DNA of 64,000 nucleotides from Roridomyces roridus (lineage: Eukaryota > Basidiomycota > Agaricomycetes > Agaricales > Mycenaceae). Numbering within the stretch: position 1 is the first letter of the stretch; each line of letters starts with the position of its first letter. The stretch covers positions 248,001 through 312,000 of the forward strand of contig JARKIF010000001.1 of NCBI GenBank assembly GCA_029378245.1, written 5' to 3'. The translations under genes and the position numbers were made by a program. Positions 21,055 to 32,922 of the stretch are shown piece by piece. The notes beneath the pieces are model-generated. The model did not search any database. It was not told the DNA's origin and saw only the letters and a list, made by a program, of their open reading frames with translations.

Positions 21055-24000
21055 CTAATGCCTGACAAAATGAGACGCCCATCCATTGAAGTCATCAACC
21101 CACTGATCCCCGTGGCGGTCAGAATGAAGGACCAGTGTCCCCCTCATCCCCGTGAAATGGAGATTAAAGTGAGTGAGGTCACAAGAAGGAAAGACCAAGC
21201 CGTCCCCCATTTTCAAATCCAAGCACAAACCCGCCTCGTACAGACAGAGGCCGCCACCCTGGAAGTTCCCAAAGGGAATGACGAAACAGAGGATCTTGTC
21301 CCCGACGTCACGGTGCGCCCAGGTACAAGCACGTAGATTGATGACGAAGCCACCAAAGGGGAAGCAAGGAGAGGATGCGCCCAAAGGCAGGTGCTCAACA
21401 AATATGCTGAGCTCATCGTATTCCGCGGGCAGGTACTGCTTGAGCTACAGAGAAGTTATAAAGGAAAGGAACCTTGAGTAAACACGCACCGCTACTCTGA
21501 GAATCTCGAAAAAGTCCATATACGCTTCAACAAGCAAAGGATACTCGTTTGGATTCTTCATGTCTTTGGAACGCCTAGCATTACGCTGCTCAAAATTGAC
21601 ACGCCCTTGTCCCTTGCGAAGGGTGTCAGGATGAGCATCCGTTGGGGCTCCAGTACCCTATTTCAGTAACGTCAAACTCTGAGGTGCGGCAGAGCTGAAT
21701 GATTACCTTTTCCCCGTAACGCGCATACCAGGAGTAATGGCAGGCCAGATATCGAAAAAACCTTTCTCTTGAATCGGCGTCTGTGAATTCACCAGGCATG
21801 CAGATATGAATACGAAGAATAGCATCCTCCAAGAGTTTGCGGTATTCCGGTGGGACACTGAATACCAGGGCGAGAAGCTTGGCATTGGCATCCTCAATAC
21901 GGAGAGCTTGCCTGAGGAGCAGATTTAGAGGGACTTGAGCTACAAGACAAGATACATACCCTTCCAGGATGTCGGTGTTTATTCTGACGTACTGCCCTAA
22001 TTTACATGTTCCTCCAAAGTGCAGATCTTGCAGCTACAGTAAGCGTCAGCTAGACAACCTTCGCTTTCAAGAAAGAACACACCTTCTTTTCCAAATCATC
22101 CAGACTAGAAGCAACTTCCCCCCTTTCCGCTTTCAAACGCTCCTCTTCAGTAAATTCGTCCCGGTTCTCCTCGTTCACAGGGCTGGGGCTCTTTTGTAAC
22201 CGTAAAGGTGTTCTTATGGTACGTAGAGGCCCCAAGGAAGGGCTGGGAAGCACCAGCCATGCGGGTACTGAGGAAGACGTCCATGCATCAGATCTCCGAG
22301 CAAGTCTGGGATAGCTGCATGCACTTCTTCAGAAACAAGGACGCTTGCAAGTCAAAGAAGTTCCTTACTTGGTTTCAACGCTATCAAAAACCTTGTCGCT
22401 GGTCTCCCATTCACTGAATCCAAAGGAAATAACCTCCGGCGGCGCTCCTTCCATTTTGGGAACATTGCGGTGGAGGCGGAGCGTAGAAAGATATCCGCCA
22501 GACAAATGCCGCATATGGAATAGAGGTACCATTAACTGCTGTACCCCGGCGTCCCATTGTCCCTCTGAGAAGGATAAACATGAGGCGGAAGAGTGGCAGG
22601 AGCAGGTTGGCTCACCTTTCACCCGTCTCAAAGCATTGGCAAGAACAAGAAGCTGCTCAGGCCCCGCGTGTGTAAGGAAATCCGTTCTTAGGTTGAGCAC
22701 GGCAAGGATGGGAAGGAGGTACAAAGAGCCTCGAGAGACATCAGCTTCTAATCATACATAACGGCAACGAGATTGACCTGCGGCAGAAAGAATCACCAGC
22801 CTCTTGCCGAAATGTACCCAGTCCTGGAATGTTCTAGCAGCAACACCGGGCGGCGCATATTTGGTGGCCAAAACTTCATAAGAACTGTGTTTCTTGGGCA
22901 GATTCTTGAGTTGATATTCCGCACGCTCACTACAGAATTGATCAAGTGACTATCAAGGAAAGATATTCCAGCCATACCTATCGCAGTTCAGAGCCAGCTG
23001 AATATAATCCAGCATAAGATGGAGCTCTTTGAAATGAATGTCGGCCTGGTAGGTATGAATTCTAGCTGCCACACTGGCGGTGTCGAAGGAAGTCGTTTGA
23101 AAGACAGAGGAATCCGGCGGTCCTTGAAGAAGCTTGTCTAGACGCTCACGGTGGGCGGAGGTAAAGATGGCCAGTAACTTGGCCAAGAGAATCCCCGGTT
23201 CCTGCATAACTGGCACAACCACATCATCCACTCGCCAAGCTTCTTTGCCTCCCTTTTTACTGTGTTTGCTGCCTCCCTGCGCTCCCCCACGCCCACGCCC
23301 ACGCCCTCCAAGCCCACGTCGACCACGGCCCATTCCGGATGAGTTATCTTCCTCCTCCTCATCCCCTTGCTGCGCGCCCCCAACGGCTGGCATATACCCA
23401 ATATCCGCTGCTTGTCCGCGGCGTGGAGCGTCTCCACGTCGCCCCTTGCATTTCTTGGTTGGTTGGGCATTGACTGGGCCACCTGCCGCACCAGCTCCAT
23501 GACCACCACCAGCACCACCAGCACCCCCACGAATAACCATCCTAATTCCCGTCCATTCGTCATCCTTCTGCTGTCGCTCCCTCTCCCTCCGCACCCAATC
23601 CATTGTTGGGAGCGGCCACAATCGGCGTGAAGGCGTGTCTTCAGCGTCTTCAGGGTCTTCAGCGTCTTCATCTTCATCTCCCTGCCAATAATCATCGTCA
23701 TCTGCGCCTTCTCCAAATCCCGCCGCAGTAGAGCTTCTTTTCTGGGGAAGCGTTGACACGGGAGATCCAGGTACGATCAACGGCGACAAGAAACGTGCTA
23801 GTAGATGTTGAGTAAGATGGTCTTCAGAGAGACAATGTGGATACATACGGGGTGTATCTCCAGGTGGTGCTGCAAGAGTATCTGTGGCCATTTTGAGCAG
23901 CTGTGGACTGGATGAGGTCGGCAGGTACACACTTTGAGTATCCAGCGAACCCTGTGGTGAGGGCGGCGTTAAAGGCGCGTGACGCGGTGCGGGCAACGTG

Positions 24001-24390
24001 GGAAGAGGAGTGAACAACTCTCGGGGCGGTGTGGAGAGCGTGTCTGCATGGCCAAGGTCAGGGAAGATTAAAAAGAAACGACAAGCATATACCCCGAGAG
24101 GCCCAACTATTCTCAATTGGTACGCTGCGTGCCCTCTCTAAGACACGGCCACGTCGAACAGACGGCACCGGAGCGCTCTGCAAGGTTGATAGCGACGTGG
24201 TGGAAGGGATTTCGGTGGAGGGATGGCGCCTAGTAGCAGCCACATCGTTCCGCGGGACAGATGCAGGCACAGTAAAGACTGCACTGAGCCTGTTGCCAAT
24301 GGAGGCGAAGGAAGGGGGTAACGCGTCGCCCTGGGAAGCAACATATGCGGTGAAGAGGTCGGCAAGGTCGTCTGGAACAATGAAGGGCAT
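21055..24390 (-). CDS. TET/JBP-like 2-oxoglutarate/Fe(II) dioxygenase
   Basis: Multi-exon minus-strand gene with start MPFIVPDDLADLFTAY at 24390. Intron 24044-24092 is clear; several others are inferred. The N-terminal half is low-complexity: acidic (DEDEDAEDPEDAED), Gly-rich with an RGG-like block (GRGRRGLGGRGRGRGG). The last exon carries the catalytic core: INLRACTWAHRDVGDK (the HxD iron motif), FGNFQGGGLCLYEAGL, then PSCDLTHFNLHFTGMRG (third iron ligand His and the Arg that binds 2-oxoglutarate) and HSDRHGDQWVDD. The pattern fits the TET/JBP family, which oxidises 5-methylcytosine or thymine in DNA and is expanded in Agaricomycetes beside KDZ transposons. It lies back-to-back with the Cys-cluster gene's 3' end. 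A role in modifying host or element DNA is inference. Confidence 0.68.
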
Positions 24391-24870
24391 AGTCTGTAGA
24401 CAGCGGTAGCCGGAAGAGCTTGATGGACAAGGACAGCAGGGAGCTGCAGATTCTCGCGGGCGTCCGCGAGTTTTTGACGCGTGGGGTCACAGACAGCCCT
24501 GGGTGTGACTCAGTAAACAAGCAGGCAAGGAGGAGGGAGAGGAGAACGCGTTTGTTGATTGTTGATGTCCCAAAAGGGAAACCCCGTCTTTACTTCCGTC
24601 TCTCCTCCTTCACCCTCTCGGTTTGGTCTCCTCCTGCTGCCCTCAACCTCTCTGCTGTTCATCCACATGCCCAAAACGATCCAGAACGTCGCTTACCAAG
24701 GCCCACCAGCCCCAAGAACCTGCATTGCCCGGTGCACCAAATTCAGAGCAAAACCTTCGGCAATGATTTGGAACTTGAATGGCTGTAGTCAAGCGGACGA
24801 AGAAGACGAAATGGATACACAACGCTGTTCCTTGGGTGGGGAATTCCTCTAGTGAAGGAGAGAGGAGGAG

Positions 24871-26147
24871 ATGAATGTGGTGCGGCAGACAAAGAGGTGT
24901 GTGTCCTATGATCTTTTTTTTTTTTCGGATTCTCTTGTGACTGGACCCCAGTCTCCACCTCCCAATGGATATTGGGCACTCTCAATCGACTCCCTTGGGG
25001 CGCGCTGGCCGGCCCTGCCCTGTATGTGCCTTGGTAGGATACCAGACTACATGCATCTTACACAAAGTAAGACTCCTGGCTGCACCTTTGTCTTGTCTCG
25101 TCTAACTGGGCGTTTTACAGCCTCTGCACGTTTCCATACGCCCAAATATAACGCTCCGATGCTCTCGTTCATCATCTCACGCCCACGCCACTTTGGAAAC
25201 GAAGATCTTACTTCAGTTGTGCTGTATGACAAAAGTGAGTATTGTACCTCCAATTCTCATCCATTCAAGCTGAAATACATACTCTCCCCTTCCTCAGCAT
25301 ACTCCCCAACGCCCTCTTAAGACCTCTCGCGCTGGCCATATCTTGAAGTCTCGGCGCCGGCGCTGCAGTGTATCACATGACCAAGAGGCAGACTTTGCAC
25401 AAAATTCAGTTGTTCTTCGCCATGCCTCAACCAATTCGGGTGAGTCTTGCACCAACCTGTACCTTGGCATAACCCTCATGCATGCATACAGTTAGTTCTG
25501 CAGTCCGCAGTCGGCGTCGTCGTCCCACAGCCACACGTCACCAGTGTTTATGCTGTCGGACAAAAGTAAGTACTGCACGTCCAATTCTCATTCATTCGAG
25601 CTGAAATGTGTACTCTCCCCTTCCTCAGCTTACTCCCCAACGCCCTCCCAAGACCGCTCGGGCCGGCAAGGTCTTGAGGTCTCGGCGTCGGCGCTACAGC
25701 CCATCACATGACCAAGAATCAGATTTCTGCACAAAAGTCAGTCGGTCTTCACCGTGCCTCAACCAATTCATGTGAGTCTTGCTACCACATGTACTCTGGA
25801 ATAACCCTGATGCATGCATACAGTTCGTTTGGGTCACCCGTGCGTTTCGCTTTTCTTCGGCGATGCTTTTGATGGAAGACACAGAACAGACATTCGTCAA
25901 AGTCAGTGTTTTTAATTCCAATTCTCTTCATCTGTCCTCACCACGGCATTTTTCCTATTCCTGAGTGATCTCTCAACGACTACCTAAGGCCATAATCCGC
26001 CGTACCGCGGTCCTTGGTCGGCGTCGTCTTTCCACAGCCACATGTCCAGCAGCGGCGCTTGGAAAAGTAAGTCAACTCTTACAATCCTGCATAGATATCC
26101 CTAATCCTGGCATAGATCTGGACACCCGCATATTCATTCCTGCTTGA
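24871..26147 (+). CDS. Possible basic protein with duplicated exons
   Basis: Low-confidence gene between the dioxygenase and the transposase. Two 330-bp direct repeats (starting near 25228 and 25558) each contain a splice-like donor, an intron ending CCTCAG and an exon in the same open frame. Unit 1 reads HTPQRPLKTSRAGHILKSRR and unit 2 LTPQRPPKTARAGKVLRSRR, both followed by SHDQE. A linking exon gives AVRSRRRRPTATRHQC. The product would be very basic, with several RSRRRR nuclear-signal-like blocks. Coordinates are outer limits; the first exon and the 3' end are uncertain. I know no family for it. Conservation of the frame, rather than only of the DNA, between the two units favours a real gene. 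Confidence 0.35.
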
Positions 26148-26213
26148 TAAAATACAATCTCCAACTTCGGTACATGTACATACACCGAGAAGAATAGCAT
26201 TACTACATTACAA

Positions 26214-28255
26214 TCAATCTGAATCACCGTCCGCATCTGAAACGTCTTCCTCTTCCAGCTCGTGTAGAATCCTCGACATGAAGTCCAGAGCCTGAGCCCA
26301 GCGCGCAGCCCGAGGATACCATATCTGCCTAGGGAGAATAATTGAAAGCTCCTTCCCTTGGGTACCAGGACGGAATACTTCAATCTCAGGGTAGTCCTCT
26401 TCCTCCCACTCTTCCTCCAAGATGCCGTAGTCCTCGGGGAGGACGTCGGGCTGCAACTGGAGGGCTTCAAGCTGCTGCACAAATAGATCTTGGAGCTCTG
26501 CATCTTTGAACGGTGAACGGTGGCGGGGAACTTTGACAGGCTCATGGCGAATGTTCTTTTGCAGATCGGCTCCTATCTGATTCTCCAGCTCCTCCTCATC
26601 AGAGACATCCACCGCGCCTACGTCCTCCTCTTCAACTTCTTCCGGGTCATTGCCAGCACCAGTCTGATTCCGTGGACGGCGCAGACGGGGACCATGCACC
26701 CCGTAGTAACGGTTGATGGCGTCTGGATGAATTCCATCCAACGGGTCTTCACGGTAGACGCCCTCCGTGAGCTGTCCAAGGAAGCGGAGGTCCTGTACTT
26801 ACAAGTTAGATGGAGACAAGCCGGAGCATGATAGAATTACCGCTGGGCTCTGGTTCTTGGTCTGGACGCCTTCAATGGGATGCAGATTCCAGTCGTCTTG
26901 AAAGTCTCTGCAGTCCTGATTGATCTCCTCAAGAAAGAGAAGGTGGAGGAGCCATAGATGACTTGGGTTCTTGCGGTCAAGGCAGTGAAGCCTTCCAAGA
27001 CGTGTGAAGAAAGCTCTCCATGCACGGGCGAACTGAGTGCCGACTTCAACCCAAAGACGCTCTATGCGGGTGTTGCGGGTAGACCTAGGTGTGAATGAGA
27101 CGCAAAAGCAGAATTAAAAAGGTACCTGAGCACGCACGAGCCCCACATAAAGGAAGCCCTTCCTGGTCCACGATGCATGACCATCCAGATGGCGACCTTG
27201 GTGTTTTCCCCGCCTCTATCCCCCCGCATACGGGACGGCGTGCCGTACCTCTGGATTGCCTCCATGAAAACATCCAGCACGGTGGCAGCTTTGTTGTTAT
27301 TGCTCGCACGTAGGCCAGTAATCTTGAGGAAGGGCTGTTAGCAAAGCTCAGATGAAAGGTATCACATACGCACTGTACGACAAAACCCATCCACAAATCC
27401 ATGGATGACTATTCCCCACCAGATGAGCTTATGATGTCCGTCCCCATGCCACAAGTAGTTTGGCCTTGGAACATGGTAGCGGCGGCGTCGCAGAGCAACA
27501 CGGCGGCGCAGGGCTTGCCCAAGGGCGTCAACCCTTCTGAGAGAATGGCGGGCACGTTCTCTCTGAATGCGGAGCCCATGCCTCCTAAAATGGCCACGCA
27601 GATAACGTAGACCGGAAGTGGGCTTCCTCGACTTGTACTCCCGCGTGAGGGTGTCCAAATCCTCATCGTGCAGGTCATCAAAGCGCTTGGCTAGACCCAG
27701 CTCCCGGAGGCGCTTACGCAAAGTATGGCGATGAATCTTCAAAGCAGAAGCCAGTGCGCCCAGCTTGATATCCCTGTTGGCGGCTACAGCCTCCCTGAGG
27801 TATTCGGAGGAAATCTCCTTCCGCGGCCGTCCTCTGCTGCCTGTAGATTCAGCCGTCACGGGTTCCAGAAGTACAATATTGTCCCTTTCTCTGCAAGGAA
27901 TGGTTGTCAATGAGTGGAATCAAAAGAGGAAAAAGATAGCGTACACTCCTTCTGCTGCAAGCGCACCAACCTGGAGCTCGTAGACTAGCGGTCCCAGTAT
28001 ATTGGCGCAGTCTTCTACCCACTGCCTTGGTACCTCCCCCTCCAGTCCCTCCAGAATGGGAACCATATTGTCGACAATGTTGGAAGCCAAGAGTTTGTAG
28101 CGCAAAGAATCGTTCTCCTCTTGGCGCAAGGCTTGGAAAGAGTGAGTGTAGGCATTGTTGAGGGCCTGGCGACCAGCCACGGCGTTGGCACTCCACGCAT
28201 TGTGCTCCGCGGGAGGTAGAGGAGGAAGTGCTTGAGGGAAATCAAAAGCTTCCAT
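26214..28255 (-). CDS. IS3EU-like DDE transposase (integrase fold)
   Basis: Five exons on the minus strand, starting MEAFDFPQALPPLP at 28255. After a helical N-terminus comes a helix-turn-helix region (LGALASALKIHRHTLRKRLR) and a second one (GLRYLRGHFRRHGLRIQRER), as in IS3-type integrases. The catalytic core has Asp in NYLWHGDGHHKLIWWG, Asp in RMRGDRGGEN and Glu in STRNTRIERLWVEV, a complete DDE triad. A 41-nt or so intron interrupts the core just before the Glu motif, joining GS to STRN. The C-terminal exon holds GVYREDPLDGIHPDAI and a strongly acidic tail. Total length is roughly 600 aa. No inactivating change is visible, so the element may be autonomous. This gene defines the transposon's superfamily. 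Confidence 0.85.
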
Positions 28256-28313
28256 GGTCGTCAGGAGTAAAATGTAATAAGTGATCGGCGTGCCTTTTCT
28301 TCATCCCACCTCC

Positions 28314-29346
28314 ATGCCGAGACATCCAAAGTTTTATATGAGAGACGGGACTCTCGTCTTGAAGGTAAATCCATGGTCAAAGAGGAATATGTCCCTGCTA
28401 ACTCTCCTCAGGCTGGAGACGGCTCGGAAGTGCTTTACAGAGTCTACAGAGCCGTTCTGGAAAATCAGAGCGTATTCTTTGAGGGATTGCTTAGCTTGCC
28501 CAATTCCAAGGTGGATTCTCTTGCTGGGGATGGAAAGAAATGGCTGGAGGAGGTGAGAGCGGCAGGGGTGGATGGGACCACGGATGAGACTGCACTGGTT
28601 CTTCCTGCTCAGCTGGCTACAAAAGAGCTTGACGCTTTCTTTGATTTAATGTTCTATGGATCGTGAGTGGCAAGCCTTGGGACTCTGGTGCAACTGACTC
28701 ACGGAATACTAGGTGGATGGATGCGCAACCCGCTACTGTGGATGCCTGTGCTATTCTCAAGATAAGCCACTTTCTGGTTGTCGACAGAGGCATCCGCTTC
28801 GCCAAACGCCATCTGGACAAAGAAGATGCTCTGCCTGCAGTTCAGCGTTTGAGCCTCGGATTCAGCTACGGCTTCGGGGATTGGGTTAGGATGGCATTCG
28901 ATGAGTTGATGTCTGTCCCAATCAATGAACTGACGCCGGAGGAAGAGGAGACAATGGGGTGGAAAGCCTACCGGGCTTTGGCCAGGGCTCAAGCGGAAGT
29001 TCTTGATGTGCGTCTCCGCCTTGCAGTCGCACGCATCCCCGTGGTAAACCACGTCAACTGGTGCTACAACCATACCTGGTGTCAGGCTGAGTGGACCAAG
29101 ATGTGGACTTCCATGTCTGGGGTGCTGGGCGCCTTGATTAAAGAGGATGCTCCTGGTGCGCAAATATTGGAGAACCTAGCAACCTACGACAGGGGCGGCA
29201 CCACCGAGGAATGTTTTCGTCGCACTTGCGAGGGCCTCCAGGACACGCCCGAGAAGGTCAGTATCTTGAAGGAGGAAGAGGGTGTAGTGGACAGGGAGGT
29301 CGAGAAGCTGCTCCAGGCGCTAGGAATACCTTCCAAGTGGACTTAG
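28314..29346 (+). CDS. Transposon-borne BTB/POZ-domain protein, about 310 aa
   Basis: Three exons: 28314-28364 (MPRHPKFYMRDGTLVLK), 28412-28662 and 28713-29346, with introns of 47 and 50 nt. The first two exons give a BTB/POZ fold: FYMRDGTLVLK, then a variable loop, LYRVYRAVLENQSVFFEGLL, TALVLPAQLATKELDAFFDL and MFYGSW. This matches the many agaric BTB proteins that keep DG..VL, HR..L..S..F and F..alYd patterns. The C-terminal 200 residues are helical and Cys/Trp-rich (NHVNWCYNHTWCQAEW) and resemble the tail of the same family. BTB domains mediate dimerisation or recruit cullin-3. Its job in the element is unknown. The stop is 180 bp from the transposon's right end. Confidence 0.7.
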
Positions 29347-29365
29347 AAAGAAATAGAAATCCTCT

Positions 29366-29526
29366 TTGTGTGCGCAAATCAATTATTGTGTGTGAAAAAT
29401 ACAGAAATCTCTTTGAGTGTGTGAAAAGGTGCTTTGTGTGTGTGAGAGAGAAGGTTCGCTTTGTGTGTGAGAGAAAGTTTGCTTGTGTGTGTGTGCATTT
29501 ATTAAATGTACAAAGCGACCGTCATA
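29366..29526 (-). repeat. Right TIR and subterminal TG repeats
   Basis: Reading inward on the minus strand the end is TATGACGGTCGCTTTGTA, one change from the left TIR over 18 bases. At least five TGTGTGAGA/TGTGTGAAA words lie between 29366 and 29495, mirroring the CA repeats at the left end. Confidence 0.8.
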
Positions 29527-29532
29527 TGTAGT

Positions 29533-30710
29533 TGTACCACTGAATGCATTATTCTTCTCTTGTTCACACTCATCGAACATCATCCAACAATAAACCTCAA
29601 GATCATCCAAGTGATTCGGATACCGAGTGTGCACTCAAAACGGCCACGGACCACGGACGGACAACTCCGCCTCCACTGGTGGCTTCCATCTGCTCATCTA
29701 CGATCTGCCAAATACACTACTTATCATGAAGTGAGTCAAGTGACAGTGAAGACCAACGTTGCGGCAACTTGAAGCATGTAAATTCTCATGATCAGGCCTC
29801 ATGCATCAAGGACCGGTATAAGTAGATGACGTGGCGGAAACAACTGACCGGTTGGGACAGCTCTATTTCAGATGAGGGGTTTCCGAAGCCAACAGGGCTC
29901 GGGCCTATTCTTTCCTGCGCAGCCACGGCCCCGGCTTCACACCCAGCGAGAGTCCGACCGCAGCAAGAGATTACTTATTCTACGGCTTCTACAACTCTCT
30001 CTTCTCCGTTATCGGCGCCCCCGAGCTCATGGGTGTGCTGGCCACGGATCTCATTAATATTTCATCATAGACCGGCGACAAACAGGATCTGCTATTTAGA
30101 CAGACACCGGAACGATCTGTCTGCAGCTGCCAGCCAATGGCTGGGGCCTGTCGTAAGTTGCGCTTCTTCCGATGGACCGTGACAGACGACGACTCTAACA
30201 GGTCGAGCAAATCTTCTTTTCCTAACCCTGACAGATCGAGGAACGAGATCCATGTCATAGTGTCTGTCTACTGCATGACCCTTGATCACAGCCAAATCAT
30301 GTTTCTGACCGATGCCTTGCCTCCGAGGCATCCCGGAAGGCAAGGTGGTCAAAGCAGGAGGGAGAGTTGAAAGAGCCGTCGTCGTAAGTGACTCGGATTC
30401 CTCTGACGCTGCGATCTGAAGCACGATGTTCGCGGACGGGGTCCGGTACAGGTTTCAGCCGAAACATTCTCTCAAGGTCCGATTTTGAACCAGCTTCCTT
30501 TTTCCACTCCATCTCGAGCTGTTCTTCACTTCATCTTGATTCTGTCCCTAGGCTATCTTCGTGCCCCTCAAGTACGATCTTGGTTTATAAGGCAAGGGCG
30601 ATGCACACTACCAATTTGCGCCTGCTAGCTACTGCCAACGCCGGCCCCAGTACGTTGTGCTACGTCCACCGGACTTGTTCAAACTCGTTCCTGTCCCAGA
30701 AACCGTTCTC
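29533..30710. other. No gene seen
   Basis: About 1.2 kb right of the transposon with only short overlapping ORFs lacking any family signature. The last 100 bp form the 5' region of the membrane-protein gene. Confidence 0.4.
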
Positions 30711-32753
30711 ATGTCCACCATTTCTCCCGCCACCACCGCCGCTGGGGAAGCGGCGCTATTCCAGCTAATCGCGGACTCGCAGACGACGAACTACTTGGCT
30801 GGTGAGCTCTCTCGTGGATCTAATGTATCGAAACTCAGGTGCTCTGAAGCGGCGGCTATTACTTTGGTCATGTCAGCCGTCTGCAATTCTGCTCTGCAGC
30901 GCGTGGCTGAACTCGAATCACAGTCTTGAGCATATCTCTGCGTTCAAAGAGGAGGTTCGTGGTCTTCTGATCCTTCGAAAAACAGCTGACGATGAGAGGC
31001 AGATCGAATACGTCTGGAAAAGTCGACTCAGTCTCTGGAGCGTCCTCTATGTAAGCAAACTCTAAGGCTCTCGTTCAATGCTGATTTTGTCTTAGGTGTG
31101 GGTGAGTCCTCTCAGACTCGTCTGTGACCGCACGGGAAGAATGACTCATTGACACAGACTCGCTATGCAACACTCACTTTATTGGTGTGCGTCAAAGAAG
31201 CTTGTTGTGCACTCCTACTCCTGAAGACCTTGCTTCCAGGGTCGATGCTATCTGTAAGTTCATCTGCCAGGATCTCCAAACTCACGAGATGAGTCCCTTC
31301 CCAGTTATGTTCCGACCGATGAGCACCTCCAAAGTTGGTGGCTTTCTCTCTCTTGCCGGCAAAATATTGAACACATTCAAATTTACCTTTCTCCGTCGTC
31401 TCAGTTGTGAGTGTCTGCATTCGGGATTTGGGTGACTGGATACCTGCTGACAAGTTTGTAATGCAGATGCCAAACTCTTCTCCTGGTACAGTCATTCTCA
31501 GGACAGTGAAAAGAGTTGTCTCTCAATCGGTACTCCGCAGTCTGAAGTGTTTTCGTCTACGATGATGATAATCAGCGTCGATTGCGTTCTCGTCCTCAGG
31601 TAACTATTACCCAGGTATTCTGGTTTTGATTCCATGTGAAGTGCTTGCTAGGGTTTGGTTGCTACTTGGCAGAGCAAAGAAGTTTCCGTTTATCATGATT
31701 CCTTTGCTCATAGGCAGGTCATGTTCTATAATATATCTATCTGTATTTACTCAGTGCTGCAGTCGAGGGGCTGGTCATGTCGGCCTTTTCCTATTTGAAT
31801 CTTCTGGAAAAACTGACCAAGTTGACGTCAGGGTCACCTTTGGTATCCTTACAATTCTCCCTATAAAGGGTATACAGGCCGAAACATCGCAGTTCAATCT
31901 GACTCACAACGGAGGTAGATTTTGTAGACGTCGGGCAAGTTCGCTTGAATTTCAACCTCCCATCCGACTGACAGCAATACGGACAGGCCAATTCTAAACG
32001 GCTGCTATGCATTCGGTGTGCATTCACGTTCAAGTTTGAAGTAACCTTCCTAAAGACTAATGCATCGCACAGAGGTCCCTCGTGTGATGACCTTCTACCC
32101 CGTCGCCCCTTTCTTGATGGCCCTGCTCATGTTTTCCATCACTGTGTACAAATGCGGACAGCACATACAGGTTAGTCTCTTACAAACAGACACTGTATAG
32201 CATTAATTGGTACCTCGTTAGTATATCATGCGGGTGAGAAGCAACACGGAACCGATGTCCATGATTACCCTGTTTCTGAGAGACGGTGTCTTTTTGTTCT
32301 TGTGGCTTGTGGGTAAGTTGCCACAATTCTTCACGTCTGCGGAGTTACCTAACTGCGAATGACCCTTGCGCAAAGTGGTTGCCACGGCGGAAATTATCAT
32401 TTGGCGCAAGGACCGCCCAACCCTGGCTGAGATCCCCATCATGTGCGTGTCTGAAAGCTTTAATTCCATCCTCTAAATCTCATCCAATCACACAGTCCTG
32501 CCACAGCGTCAGCTTTTTCCCGCATTGAACTTGATCCCCGTTTGAACACTTGCACAGAATACCAGCCGTGCTCGCGGCACGCATCCTACTCAACATAAAA
32601 AATCTGGCCTATCACACTGATTCAACCGTAGCGGGTACCTCCATTGAGTTCACGACGGTACTATCGCAGTCACTTCCGCCCAGCCGTGGGATTCGTGTTC
32701 CGTGGTACCTTCGAACCGGGGAGGTCAACGATATCCGGAGCGAGGAAATGTGA
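30711..32753 (+). CDS. DUF6533-type integral membrane protein
   Basis: Many small exons of a fungal multi-pass membrane protein. The start MSTISPATTAAGEAALFQLI (30711) and the exon with IEYVWKSRLSLWSVLYV match the N-terminal DUF6533 pattern (a membrane helix, then EV..IW...W...K.LYL..RY). Later hydrophobic exons include VPRVMTFYPVAPFLMALLMF with SITVYKCGQHIQ, MSMITLFLRDGVFLFLWLVV, VVATAEIIIWRKDRP and the conserved C-terminal AARILLNIKNLAYHTDST. The stop is at 32753. These proteins are expanded in mushrooms and have seven predicted helices; their function is unknown. Exon boundaries between 31070 and 32050 are unclear, and I could not rule out a lesion there. Confidence 0.55.
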
Positions 32754-32922
32754 TTCGAGGCGGCGTTACAGAGGAAAGGATGTCCGATGTGTACCTTCAC
32801 ACGCAAATATACATGTATGTATGTACTCGCAAAACGTTGACTTGCAAAGTGATGTTGGCCCCGATTTCTGTCTTTTTCTCGGAAGCTTCAAAGACCTCCC
32901 AGGCGGGAACGCTTTCAAAAAT

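Larger units (their letters stand above)
18563..29526. mobile_element. 10,964-bp IS3EU-like DNA transposon with cargo genes
   Basis: Both ends read TATGACGGTC inward, and the match extends as CTTTGTA(T/C)ATT with few changes (18563-18584 against 29526-29505). A perfect 6-bp target duplication TGTAGT flanks it (18557-18562 and 29527-29532). Inside are four well-supported genes and a fifth likely one. The minus-strand DDE transposase at 26214-28255 has an integrase fold of the IS3/retroviral type, as in the eukaryotic IS3EU group, for which I recall 6-bp duplications. Both ends carry subterminal CA/TG-rich repeats. Most such transposons are a few kilobases with one or two genes, so the extra cargo (Cys-cluster protein, TET/JBP-like dioxygenase, basic repeat protein, BTB protein) is notable. 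The boundaries are directly visible; the superfamily name is inference. Confidence 0.88.
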
